From assembly GCA_015075745.1 (NCBI GenBank), contig JABTTW010000001.1:868001-932000 (forward strand): a stretch of DNA of 64,000 nucleotides, in the 5' to 3' direction. The notes beneath the pieces were generated by a model. It did no database searches and was not told the DNA's origin. It saw nothing but the letters and a program-made list of their open reading frames with translations. The stretch comes from Planctomycetia bacterium (lineage in GTDB: Bacteria > Planctomycetota > Phycisphaerae > UBA1845 > UTPLA1). The position numbers were made by a program, and so were the translations under genes. Shown here piece by piece: positions 35,114-42,780 of the stretch; the first letter of the stretch is position 1; each line of letters starts with the position of its first letter.

Positions 35114-35995
35114 TTGGAGACCATCCCCGACAACTTCCTGGGCCTCCCGCCCCGGTACTGCGACCCCAAAAAGGCCCGCTATGCCATTCTCCCGCTCCCC
35201 TACGATGGCACCGTCAGCTACCAGACCGGCACCCGCAACGGCCCCCGGGCCATCATCACCGCCAGCCAGCAGGTCGAGCTCTTTGACGAGGAATACGGTA
35301 AAGAATTCACAGCCGCCGGCGTCATGACCTGCGACCCCGTCGCCCCGGAGATGGCCGGGCCCAGGGAAATGCACGAATCCGTCTATCAGGCGGCGCGGCA
35401 GGTCCTCGCCAAAAAGAAATTCCTCATCGCCCTTGGCGGCGAGCACTCCCTCACCTCCGGCCTCGTCCGGGCAGTCAAGCGGAAGCACAAGAAGCTCAGC
35501 GTCCTCCAGATCGACGCGCACGCCGATCTCCGCGCCGAATATGAAGGCACGCCCTACAGCCACGCCGCCGTCATGCGCCGCGTCGTCGAGATGGGCATCC
35601 CCGTCGTCGCCGTCGGCATCCGCAACTACAGCCTCGGCGAACACCAGTTCATGAAGAAGCACGGCATCACGCCGGTCTCGGTACGCGAGGTGCGCACCAA
35701 CGCCGACTGGCTTCAGCAGGTCGTCGAGCAACTGACGGACAACGTCTACGTGACCATCGACATCGACGGCTTCGACCCGGCCTACGCCCCCGGCACCGGC
35801 ACCCCCGAACCCGGCGGCCTCGACTGGTTCCAGGTCAACGACCTGCTCAAGGCCACGGCCATGTTCCGCAACATCGTCGCCGCCGACGTCGTGGAAGTCC
35901 TCCCCCAACCCGGCACCGCCCAAACCGAGTTTCTGGCCGCCAAGCTGGTCTACAAACTCATCGCCCACGTGGACGCCAACCGCCGCCGGGCATGA
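35114..35995 (+). CDS. speB: Agmatinase (ureohydrolase family)
   Basis: A 293-residue manganese ureohydrolase. Metal ligands are visible in GGEHSLTSGLV, QIDAHADLRAEYEG (DxHxD), and TIDIDGFDPAYAPGTGTPEP (DxDxxDP). Agmatinase converts agmatine to putrescine and urea; the arginase alternative is less likely because of the GTGTPEPGG segment. The start is TTG at 35114, with AGGAG 8 nt upstream, giving a family-length protein; the frame is open 54 codons further upstream without similarity. It stands alone ahead of the repeat-rich transposase region. Confidence 0.88.
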   Translation: METIPDNFLGLPPRYCDPKKARYAILPLPYDGTVSYQTGTRNGPRAIITASQQVELFDEEYGKEFTAAGVMTCDPVAPEMAGPREMHESVYQAARQVLAKKKFLIALGGEHSLTSGLVRAVKRKHKKLSVLQIDAHADLRAEYEGTPYSHAAVMRRVVEMGIPVVAVGIRNYSLGEHQFMKKHGITPVSVREVRTNADWLQQVVEQLTDNVYVTIDIDGFDPAYAPGTGTPEPGGLDWFQVNDLLKATAMFRNIVAADVVEVLPQPGTAQTEFLAAKLVYKLIAHVDANRRRA

Positions 35996-36097
35996 GATTT
36001 CGGTTTTGAGTTCCCCCACGCTGCACCACATACCAGCCCGAAGCGCAAGCGAGGAAGCCCATCCGCGCTGCACTGCACGGCGCATGCTTGAATCCGG

Positions 36098-36250
36098 TGA
36101 CTGGCTGTTAGGCTGGCTTATCCGGGAGAGGCCTGCGCTACCCTTTATAAGAATCCAAATCCGATAGGGCCGATTCAAATCGTTGAACAGCCTTGTCATT
36201 TCGGTAGAGCGTAAAGGCTGCTCTCTCTGACGCCGCGCCCGGATACCCTG
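36098..36250 (-). repeat. Partial duplicate of the lipoprotein gene 3' end
   Basis: It is about 88% identical by eye to 37331-37480, which covers the last ~30 codons of the gene at 37380-38369 plus ~50 bp beyond its stop. On the minus strand it still reads TLYRNDKAVQRFESALSDLDS, versus TLYRNDKAVQRYESALSDLDS in the intact gene. The old stop has become a Tyr codon and there is no start, so this is a gene fragment. It and the intact copy bracket the Y1-transposase locus. Confidence 0.8.
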
Positions 36251-36458
36251 ACCACGGAATGAAATACTGATTAGCCCATGACAACCCGACGGGTGCGCCG
36301 AATCGTAGTTACGCAAGAACCGTTATCAGGTAAAGTGAAACGCGGCGCAGCTCACCATCTGCCACCGGCACACTGAGGTCCTCTATCACGTCGACCGTTC
36401 TATGGCAGATTGCGCGTTGATGCAGCGTTGTATATCAGGAAATGTTCCTTGCGATTCA

Positions 36459-36486
36459 CGTCCGGCAGAGGCGCCGGACGCTACGC
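36459..36486. repeat. REP-like palindrome (GTCCGGC type), inverted copy
   Basis: ACGTCCGGCA and GCCGGACGCT are the two arms; it is the reverse complement of 25827-25854 with one internal difference (GAG versus GGG). Confidence 0.65.
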
Positions 36487-36499
36487 AGATGCGCAAGCC

Positions 36500-36640
36500 G
36501 CTTTAGCCCCATCGGGGCGCCGGATTGTAGCCACGGGTGGAGCGAAGGCGGCGCTAGCCGACGAGCGCAACCCGTGGAATTGATCGCGCAGCGCTCCCCG
36601 CCCCGGCTAGGGGCGGAGGAAGCTTTCGACTGGGCAGAGG
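36500..36640. repeat. Structured repeat R1 flanking the Y1 transposase
   Basis: Blocks in order: GCCCCATCGGGGCGCCGG, TTGTAGCCACGGGTGGAGC, a variable hairpin, GCGCAACCCGTGGA, and CCCCGGCTAGGGGCG. CCACGGGT pairs with ACCCGTGG to give a long stem. An inverted relative (R2) lies at 37115-37250 on the other side of the transposase and a solo relative (R3) at 39001-39125. Confidence 0.75.
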
Positions 36641-36644
36641 TGCA

Positions 36645-37097
36645 TCAATCACACACATACTTCACGTCGAACTCGACACCATGCGCCGTCAGTAGTCGCA
36701 GCAACTCCGATCGAAAGTCCTCCCGCCGATGATGCTCCGCCTGATTCGCGATGTATTTCTTAACCACGTCTTCCTGCGACTTGCTGACCGAAAAGGCGGA
36801 GTAGCCCTCTTGCCATGCAAACGCGGCGAGTCTCGGAAAAGTCTCATGGACCCATTTCGACGACCGCGCTTTCACGACTCGCATCAGATTCGAAATCGAT
36901 TCGTCCGGCCGCCAGCGCACGTACAGGTGAACGTGGTCCTCTATACCGCCAATGTCGAGCAGTGTCCCCTTCTCACTGCGAACAATCCCGCCGATGTACG
37001 GATAGAGCCGCTCTGCAATCTGCGAGCTGATCCATTTCTCGCGATGCTTGGTGCTGAAGACGACGTGTAACAGAACCTGCGAGTACGTGCCGGGCAT
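36645..37097 (-). mobile_element. tnpA: IS200/IS605-type Y1 transposase gene
   Basis: A complete 150-residue HUH-type transposase. It begins with YSQVLLHVVFSTKHRE. The histidine pair is in DIGGIEDHVHLYVRW (HxH) and the catalytic tyrosine is in VVKKYIANQAEHHRREDF, the standard IS200 TnpA signature. Such enzymes move as single-stranded DNA and recognise subterminal hairpins. The gene is flanked by inverted structured repeats R1 and R2, which fit the hairpin-recognition role. Whether this is a free IS200 element or a domesticated REP-type enzyme is unclear. No TnpB or accessory gene is present. Confidence 0.9.
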
Positions 37098-37114
37098 GCG
37101 ACACCTGCTGGTTA

Positions 37115-37250
37115 ACGGAGACTTCCAACGCCCCTCCGGGGCTTATCCTACTCGCCGAACCATTCCACGGGTTCCGCATCGCCAACGGCTGGCGCCTCGG
37201 CGATGCTCCACCCGTGGCTACAACCCTGCGCCCCGTTGGGGCTGTGAGCG
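37115..37250. repeat. Structured repeat R2, inverted relative to R1
   Basis: Read on the minus strand it gives GCCCCAACGGGGCGCAGG, TTGTAGCCACGGGTGGAGC, a variable hairpin, GCGGAACCCGTGGA and CCCCGGAGGGGCG, block for block as in R1. It completes an inverted pair around the transposase gene. Confidence 0.75.
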
Positions 37251-37330
37251 GCGAGGATGTCACCGAATGATCGACCCTCCAATCCGCTGCCTCAATTGTC
37301 GATTCACTCGTGCTGCTCGCGAACGCTTAT

Positions 37331-37480
37331 TGACTGGCTGCTAGGCTGGCTTAACCGGGAGAGGCCTGCGTTTCCCCTTCTAAGAATCCAAATCCGAGAG
37401 GGCCGATTCATATCGTTGAACCGCCTTGTCATTTCGGTAAAGCGTACAGACTGCTCTCTTTGATGCCGCGCCCCGGATTC
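37331..37480 (-). repeat. Duplicated segment spanning the 3' end of the lipoprotein gene
   Basis: This is the intact partner of 36098-36250. The homology begins with TGACTGGCTG and includes the stop codon region and the final ~30 codons of the neighbouring gene. Confidence 0.8.
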
Positions 37481-38369
37481 CGACTCTCATGACAACCTTA
37501 GTCCTGTCATGGTCAATTCGCGTGACATTCAGTTCGAATACATAGACGGAATCATCTTGCCGAGTTGTTTCGATCGAAACGCCACTCGAATCCGGTTGAT
37601 ACCTTGCGGCGACTACTCTCGCCGCCCCAATCATACTGAACGCGCGATCACCATTGCATACGAGCTGATGGGGGTTTTGAGACATGCCCTCCACGGTCCC
37701 CGTCCAGTCGAAGGTCCCATCATCCCGAATAATAATCTTCGCCATCATGTCGTCGGGCGAAAGAGTCCACGCGCCTGCGATTCTGGAGCGGTTGTCAATG
37801 CGCAGGAGTTTTTGATCGTGCCGCGACAAAACCATCGTCTTGACGGGCCTTCCTAAGCCCTGAAATGTGCCGCAGTCAAATCTCGCAGTTCCATCTTCGC
37901 GAAGCTCAAGTGCGAAGTCCGCTTCCTTCAGCGAATCGGTATAAAAGCCGGGATCGGTTCGCTCGATCGTCACACTCGATCGAGTTGGGGTGTACTCCGC
38001 CGCGCTCAGCTTGAATCGGCCATGGAGCGGGCGTCTGCTCACACATTCATCTCCGACGTGCTCAAGATCGTGAATCCCGTAAACCGAGCCGGCGGAAGAG
38101 CGTGACCAGTCAATGGCGCCGTTCGGTAGGATAGAGACGAATACGATTTTCTCATAAGCTAGTGCAGGTAGATCCTTCCCTCGCGAGTTTTGTCCTCCCG
38201 TGATAGCCTCGTCCGCGTCTGCATAGGTGATTGACCACCTCCCTGCCAGCTTTGAAAACGTCGGCTCTTCACAAACCCGCTTATGGGTCTTCGCGCAGCC
38301 AAGCCCGGACCCCATGATGATGACGATCAGTCCGCCCAAGCCGTTTCGAATGACTGGCTGAAGAACCAT
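37380..38369 (-). CDS. Hypothetical lipoprotein
   Basis: A 329-residue protein with a lipoprotein signal (GGLIVIIMGSGLGC, Cys at about 25). The mature part appears beta-rich. It contains two similar halves: ALELREDGTARFDCGTFQG and KIIIRDDGTFDWTGTVEG both follow hydrophobic strands and precede comparable segments, suggesting a duplicated lipocalin-like or immunoglobulin-like unit. AAGGAGC precedes the ATG at 38369. Its 3' end is duplicated on the far side of the Y1 transposase. No function is recognised. Confidence 0.7.
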   Translation of the reverse strand: MVLQPVIRNGLGGLIVIIMGSGLGCAKTHKRVCEEPTFSKLAGRWSITYADADEAITGGQNSRGKDLPALAYEKIVFVSILPNGAIDWSRSSAGSVYGIHDLEHVGDECVSRRPLHGRFKLSAAEYTPTRSSVTIERTDPGFYTDSLKEADFALELREDGTARFDCGTFQGLGRPVKTMVLSRHDQKLLRIDNRSRIAGAWTLSPDDMMAKIIIRDDGTFDWTGTVEGMSQNPHQLVCNGDRAFSMIGAARVVAARYQPDSSGVSIETTRQDDSVYVFELNVTRIDHDRTKVVMRVGIRGAASKRAVCTLYRNDKAVQRYESALSDLDS

Positions 38370-38726
38370 AGTCAAGCTCCTTGTAGTGCGGTCCTCACTC
38401 CGACCCATACGTACATCAAACCGCGTTTGCCTCGAAATATCCAGTAAATACCCATGTTCCCTGCATTATCTGGCATCCGATGTTCCACGCCGGTCGCAGC
38501 CCCGCGCGAACACGGAGCAAGAGTCTCTAATGCAATGCCCACAGCATCACCCAACCTGCGCACGCAACGAACCGTCCCTCGCCTTTACTGCTCAGAAGTG
38601 CGAAACCCTGAAACTCGTTTTCACAGTGTCACTTTGTCAGCCCGTTTTTCAAAGACTTACAAACGAACTTCCCCGAGTTTTTCCACGCCCGTTCGGGCAT
38701 ACACCCGTCGTGTTTCACCTTGCGCG

Positions 38727-38940
38727 TTTTCACCAAAAACCGCCAAAAACCCGAACCGCCCCAACACATGCCCGCCACAGGAGTTGGCACGATTCCCCAA
38801 GGCCTTGTGTCACCTTATGTCACCTTGGCTTTTGCAGTGCTTACGCGCGATCAGCGCGCGAATGTCTTCACCCTGGACCCCTTGGAACCTCGACCCCTGG
38901 GCCCCTCGTTTTTTCGCCTATTGTCACCTGCGATTCTGCC
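38727..38940 (+). repeat. Interspersed TGTCAC repeat, copy C (long form)
   Basis: Core: TTTTCACCAAAAACCGCC, GAACCGCCCCAACACATG, CCCGCCACAGGAGTTG and TGTCACCTTATGTCACCTTGG. It continues with GCGCGATCAGCGC, CTTCACCCT, CGACCCCTGGGCCCC and TTTTTTCGCCTATTGTCACC, all shared with copy D. The extended match to D is about 200 bp. Confidence 0.75.
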
Positions 38941-39000
38941 CATTCCCGTGTGAACCATCAGCCCAAACAAAACGCCTTCACGTCCTCACAAATGCATCGC

Positions 39001-39125
39001 CCCCGATCGAGCCCCGAATGGGGCGCCGGGTTGTAGCCACGGATGCAGCGTCGTCGGGCACCGCCCGACCAGCGCAATCCGTGGTCAGCGTTGCGCAGAG
39101 AATTCCACCCCGGCAGGGGTGGAGG
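39001..39125. repeat. Structured repeat R3 (solo copy)
   Basis: The same blocks as R1 and R2: GAGCCCCGAATGGGGCGCCG, TTGTAGCCACGGATGCAGC, a hairpin on GTCGGGC/GCCCGAC, GCGCAATCCGTGG, and CCCCGGCAGGGGTGG. It has no transposase beside it and may be a non-autonomous copy. Confidence 0.72.
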
Positions 39126-39140
39126 AGTCACTCAAATGCG

Positions 39141-39345
39141 CGCAAAAAATCACCCAAACCGCGCAACATCGCAACCCATGCCCGCCACAAGTGTTGCCAC
39201 AATCCCCGAACGCGCTGTGTCACCGTATGTCACTTTCGATTTTGCACGACTTGCGCGCGATCAGCGCCTCTGTCTTCACCCTCGACACCTCGGCCCCTGG
39301 ACCCCTCGGCCCCTTTTTTCGCCTATTGTCACCTCGGCTGCCGCG
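39141..39345 (+). repeat. Interspersed TGTCAC repeat, copy D (long form)
   Basis: Core: GCGCAAAAAATCACCCAAAC, CAACCCATGCCCGCCACAAG, TGTTGCCACAATCCCCGAA and TGTCACCGTATGTCACTTT. It then shares the extension GCGCGATCAGCGC, CTTCACCCTCGACACCTCGG and TTTTTTCGCCTATTGTCACC with copy C. Confidence 0.75.
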
Positions 39346-39399
39346 CGCCGGTGACCCCCTCCCGCGCAACTGGGCCCTGCGCCCCTGCCCACGGCGCGC

Positions 39400-39436
39400 A
39401 AAAAAACGAGGGCGCGCCCGGCGGGGCGCGCCCTCG
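39400..39436 (-). terminator. Intrinsic terminator of gdhA
   Basis: On the minus strand CGAGGGCGCGCCC and GGGCGCGCCCTCG form a perfect 13-bp stem with a 4-nt loop, followed by seven T. It lies 48 bp after the gdhA stop and is a textbook rho-independent terminator; the A-run on the other flank could make it work weakly in both directions. Confidence 0.92.
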
Positions 39437-39483
39437 TGGTTCACAAAAAAATTCCCCGCGCCGGTGCGGCGCGGTCGGCCGCT

Positions 39484-40812
39484 CTAGACGCGCTGTCGCG
39501 TCGCTTCGGCGACCCGCTCCAGGGCCACGACGTAGGCCGCCACGCGCATGGGCAGCTTCTGCTCCACCGCCACGCGGTACGCGTTGTTCCAGGCGCTCAT
39601 CATCCGCTTTTCCAGCTCCGCGTTCACGTGGCTCTCTTCCCAGCGCATCTGCTGGAGGTTCTGAACCCACTCGAAGTAAGAGACCGTCACGCCGCCGGCG
39701 TTCACCAAGATGTCGGGCACCACCGTGATGCCGCGGCTTCGCAGTTTCTCATCGGCCTGCGGGGTCAACGGCGAATTCGCCGCTTCAATGACGATCCGGG
39801 CGGAAACCCGATCGGCGTTCTTGTGATCGATTGCGCCGCCCAGGGCCGCCGGAATCAGGACATCCACATTGAGCGTCAGCAATTCGGCATTGGAAACTTC
39901 TTTCGCCCCCGGAAAGCCTCCAACCGTGCCGGTCGACTTCATGTGCTCGCAGAGCTTGGGAATGTCCAGTCCGCGATCGTTATGAATGCCGCCGTAGACG
40001 TCCGAGACGGCGACGATCTTCGCCCCCATCTCGTGAAGCAGGCGAGCCGTCCACGATCCGACGTTGCCGAATCCCTGGATCGCGACCTTGGCATTCTTCA
40101 ACTCGATCTTGAAAGCCTTGCAGGCCTCGCGGGTGATGATCGTGGTGCCGCGACCCGTCGCCGCCTCGCGACCGAGGCTGCCGCCGAGATTCACCGGCTT
40201 ACCGGTCACGATGGCCGGCGTGTAGCCGTGCTTCTTGCCGTACTCGTCCATGATCCAGGCCATGACCTGCGGATTGGTATTGACGTCCGGCGCGGCAATG
40301 TCCCGATAGACGCCGAGGCACATGTCGATCTTCTGCGTGAGGCCGCGGGTGAGCTTCTGCAATTCGGTGCGCGACATCTTCGTCGGGTCGCAGGTCACGC
40401 CGCCCTTGGCCCCGCCGAACGGAATGTCCACCAGCGCCGTCTTCCAGGTCATCAGCGCCGCCAGCGAGCGGACTTCGTTCAGGTCCACCTCCGGGTGAAA
40501 CCTCAGGCCGCCCTTGTAAGGACCGCGCACCGCGTTGTGCTGCACCCGATAGCCGTGAAAGAGTTCCAGATGGCCGTCATCCATGCGCACGGGAATCTGA
40601 ACGATCAATTCGCGATACGGCGTTCGCAGGAGCATCTGAATGTCCGGCTCGAGCTTCATGTGGTCCGCGGCCGCCTGAAACTGGGCGTCCGTGATGTGAT
40701 TGAAGTCAAAGTGTTTCGAGGGAGCCTTGGTCTCGTGGGCCTTGTGACACTGATCCTGCTCGTGCGGCGGTTTATTCTTACTGTTCTTCGGGCTCAGGGT
40801 AGCGCTGGACAT
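39484..40812 (-). CDS. gdhA: Glutamate dehydrogenase (Glu/Leu/Phe/Val family)
   Basis: A 442-residue hexameric-type dehydrogenase interconverting glutamate and 2-oxoglutarate plus ammonia. Substrate-site sequence GGLRFHPEVDLNEVRSLA, then MTWKTALVDIPFGGAKGG with the active-site lysine region, IAAPDVNTNPQVMAWIMDEY, and the NAD(P)-binding AIQGFGNVGSWTARLL are all present. The first ~35 residues are a hydrophilic Lys/His-rich extension. It ends in a strong terminator and is separated by 186 bp from the ABC permease gene that converges in operon order from upstream, so it is probably its own transcription unit. Confidence 0.93.
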   Translation of the reverse strand: MSSATLSPKNSKNKPPHEQDQCHKAHETKAPSKHFDFNHITDAQFQAAADHMKLEPDIQMLLRTPYRELIVQIPVRMDDGHLELFHGYRVQHNAVRGPYKGGLRFHPEVDLNEVRSLAALMTWKTALVDIPFGGAKGGVTCDPTKMSRTELQKLTRGLTQKIDMCLGVYRDIAAPDVNTNPQVMAWIMDEYGKKHGYTPAIVTGKPVNLGGSLGREAATGRGTTIITREACKAFKIELKNAKVAIQGFGNVGSWTARLLHEMGAKIVAVSDVYGGIHNDRGLDIPKLCEHMKSTGTVGGFPGAKEVSNAELLTLNVDVLIPAALGGAIDHKNADRVSARIVIEAANSPLTPQADEKLRSRGITVVPDILVNAGGVTVSYFEWVQNLQQMRWEESHVNAELEKRMMSAWNNAYRVAVEQKLPMRVAAYVVALERVAEATRQRV

Positions 40813-40998
40813 GGGCTTGCATCCTTTCGGTTCGTCGTAAAAAGCGACTGGAAATCCGAGAATTCATCGCTCGAATCGGCAACACACTTGATGTTCCGCC
40901 TCAACTGTCCCATAAGCGGCCTCAATCCGGTTCACCCGGGTGCCGTGGACCGGGTGTCGACTGGGAAAGCCCCGCGATATGGGACGACGGGGACAAGT

Positions 40999-42735
40999 TT
41001 AGACTATCACGGCCGCAAGCTCTCGGCGACGCAGCGTGAGAACACCGATAAAGAGGACCGCGGCGCCCTTGAGCAGGCTGAACTTCCAGGCGGCATCGCC
41101 GAGCTGCGACCAGCCGACGGCGCGGCCTTCCATCAGTTTGGTGACGGGATCGAGATCGCCGATCGACAGCGCCCACCCGAGGGCCTCCACCGTCAGGCGG
41201 CGCGTCTCATAGACCAAAGTGCGCTGTTCCGGCGGCGGGGCGTATTCCTTCGACACGGCCAACGAGTCCGCGAGAAACCCCATCGAACTGCTGATGATGT
41301 AGAGCGTGAGGACGATCAACGTCCCGACGGGAAAGCTCAGGAATGTCGAAGCGCAGACACCGAAGGCCGCGAGACAGGACAAGGGAATCAACATCGCAAG
41401 AAGGGCCTGGGTGAACCCAAGCTCCCAGGGACCGATGCGATAGAGAAGCTGAAGCCCGTCGTTCGGCAGGTCGAAGATGGCCTCGATCTTTCGCGGATCG
41501 ATGTTCTCGAACCCCACGATGACCGTGCCGTCCTTCTCAACGCCGTTCTGTGGAATCTCTATCTCTTCATAACTGTTGATCGGGACCTGGTCGATCTTCG
41601 GTTGAAACTTGGGCTTTTGCGGATCGCCGAGGGTCCAAAGGCACAGGAGTTTATCTTCTTCGAGTGTGATCCCCTCAAACTGCGTCGCCAGCGGCTGACG
41701 TGGCGCGCGAATCTTGAATCGCAGGCTCATGACCCAGCCCGTTCCCTCCTGCGGCGCGGGCCCCTTGAGAGACCACACGCGCCCCTCGCCGTACGAGATC
41801 GAACAGAATGCCCCGGTGAGTTCCGCCTCAATCTGACGACGAATCCGCTGCACGGTCCAATCACTCGGCAGACGATTCTCTTCCTTGAGCTTTTTATAAA
41901 TCTCCTCGATGTCCTGCGAGAAGTCGGGCACCGGCGCCGAGATCACCGACCGGGTGACGAGGACGCGGCGCCGCAGCTCATCGAACCGTCGCAGGTTCAC
42001 ACGCGTTCCTTCCGGAAGCCGAAGGAGCATCACGCCCACTTCTTCCTGTGTCTTACCGAGTCGCTCCGAAAAGAGCGCGATCAGCGGACTCCCCATGCCG
42101 CCCTTTCCGACACCCTTGGCGTCGGACAGGGCCGAAACGGTGGTCGCGGCCTGGTCCGGCGTGAGGCTGCCGTGAGTGACGAGGTCGTGTCGCAACTGGG
42201 ATTTGAAGTTGGCGATGATCAGGTGAGTGCCCGAATAAGTGAGGACCGCGGCGAGCAGCAGCAGCACCAGATCGACCAGCATAACCCCGCACCACTTGCC
42301 GACGACGATCTGCCATCGCGGGACCGGTTTGGAAACGATGCCGTAAATCTGCCGGCTGGCGATCTCCACCGAGAGGCTTCGACAGGCGAACAGGATGGTC
42401 AGGATGGCCAGGAGAAATCCGGCAAAGCCCATGGAGTAGGACACGAACATCTGAACCCGACCCTTGATGGTTCCATCACCGGTCGCGGTGATGCAGAAGA
42501 GCGGGACGCTGATGAGGATGAGCACCGCAAAGCCGCCGGCCACCTTGGCGCGAAGACCTTCGGCAATGGTCGTTCGCATGATCGCGGCAATTCGCTGCCT
42601 CGCGCCGCGCAGCTCCCATCCGCCGACCTCGCCCGAGCCGCGGCCGAAGGCGTGCTTGATCACGTACACCAAGGTGCACAGCCCCATGAGGGAGCCGAAG
42701 GCGAACATGATCATGAAAAAGGTGGATTCGTTCAC
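40999..42735 (-). CDS. ABC transporter permease (ABC-2 type)
   Basis: A 578-residue permease. An N-terminal helix, then about five further membrane helices, are split by a large extracytoplasmic insert of roughly 300 residues (about 180-430). The segment EIASRQIYGIVSKPVPRWQI with GKWCGV matches EIEDRTVLTVASKPVGRGTF with GKYFGV in the divergent permease at 48771-49976, so the two are paralogues. It is downstream of the ATPase gene by 45 bp and is the last gene of the hflK-led operon. It probably exports or extracts a substrate with that ATPase; the substrate is unknown. Confidence 0.83.
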   Translation of the reverse strand: MNESTFFMIMFAFGSLMGLCTLVYVIKHAFGRGSGEVGGWELRGARQRIAAIMRTTIAEGLRAKVAGGFAVLILISVPLFCITATGDGTIKGRVQMFVSYSMGFAGFLLAILTILFACRSLSVEIASRQIYGIVSKPVPRWQIVVGKWCGVMLVDLVLLLLAAVLTYSGTHLIIANFKSQLRHDLVTHGSLTPDQAATTVSALSDAKGVGKGGMGSPLIALFSERLGKTQEEVGVMLLRLPEGTRVNLRRFDELRRRVLVTRSVISAPVPDFSQDIEEIYKKLKEENRLPSDWTVQRIRRQIEAELTGAFCSISYGEGRVWSLKGPAPQEGTGWVMSLRFKIRAPRQPLATQFEGITLEEDKLLCLWTLGDPQKPKFQPKIDQVPINSYEEIEIPQNGVEKDGTVIVGFENIDPRKIEAIFDLPNDGLQLLYRIGPWELGFTQALLAMLIPLSCLAAFGVCASTFLSFPVGTLIVLTLYIISSSMGFLADSLAVSKEYAPPPEQRTLVYETRRLTVEALGWALSIGDLDPVTKLMEGRAVGWSQLGDAAWKFSLLKGAAVLFIGVLTLRRRELAAVIV

Positions 42736-42780
42736 GATTCGATTTCGTCGCTCGCGAGGACAGTCAGCCTGCGCGCCGCC

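Larger units (their letters stand above)
35996..36644. other. Repeat-dominated intergenic region, 649 bp
   Basis: It begins with GC-rich sequence containing CCAGCCCGAAGCGCAAGCGAG (about 36034-36054), a pattern that from memory recurs in planctomycete intergenic DNA. It then holds a partial duplicate of the lipoprotein gene 3' end (36098-36250), a dispersed palindrome (36459-36486) and a ~130-nt structured repeat (36500-36640). Between 36251 and 36458 I see nothing identifiable. Confidence 0.55.
38370..39399. other. Repeat-dominated intergenic region, 1.03 kb
   Basis: No gene is supported; overlapping frames such as 38454-39728 owe their length to GC content. The region holds TGTCAC repeat copies C and D with structured repeat R3 between them. 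Near 38517 GGAGCAAG recurs, the block that also precedes copies A and B. A further TTTCACAGTGTCAC stretch occurs at 38620-38633. It lies downstream of gdhA and upstream of the hypothetical lipoprotein. Confidence 0.6.

Noticed and set aside
34892-36316. A 474-codon minus-strand frame opposite speB
   Set aside because: It is antisense to the agmatinase gene, and its 5' part is the duplicated lipoprotein-gene segment read in another frame.
38720-39354. Peptides encoded in TGTCAC repeats C and D (both containing VSPYVT)
   Set aside because: The similar peptides follow from the nucleotide similarity; frames are shifted by indels between copies A, B, C and D, and no start or ribosome binding site is shared. 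Coding is unlikely.
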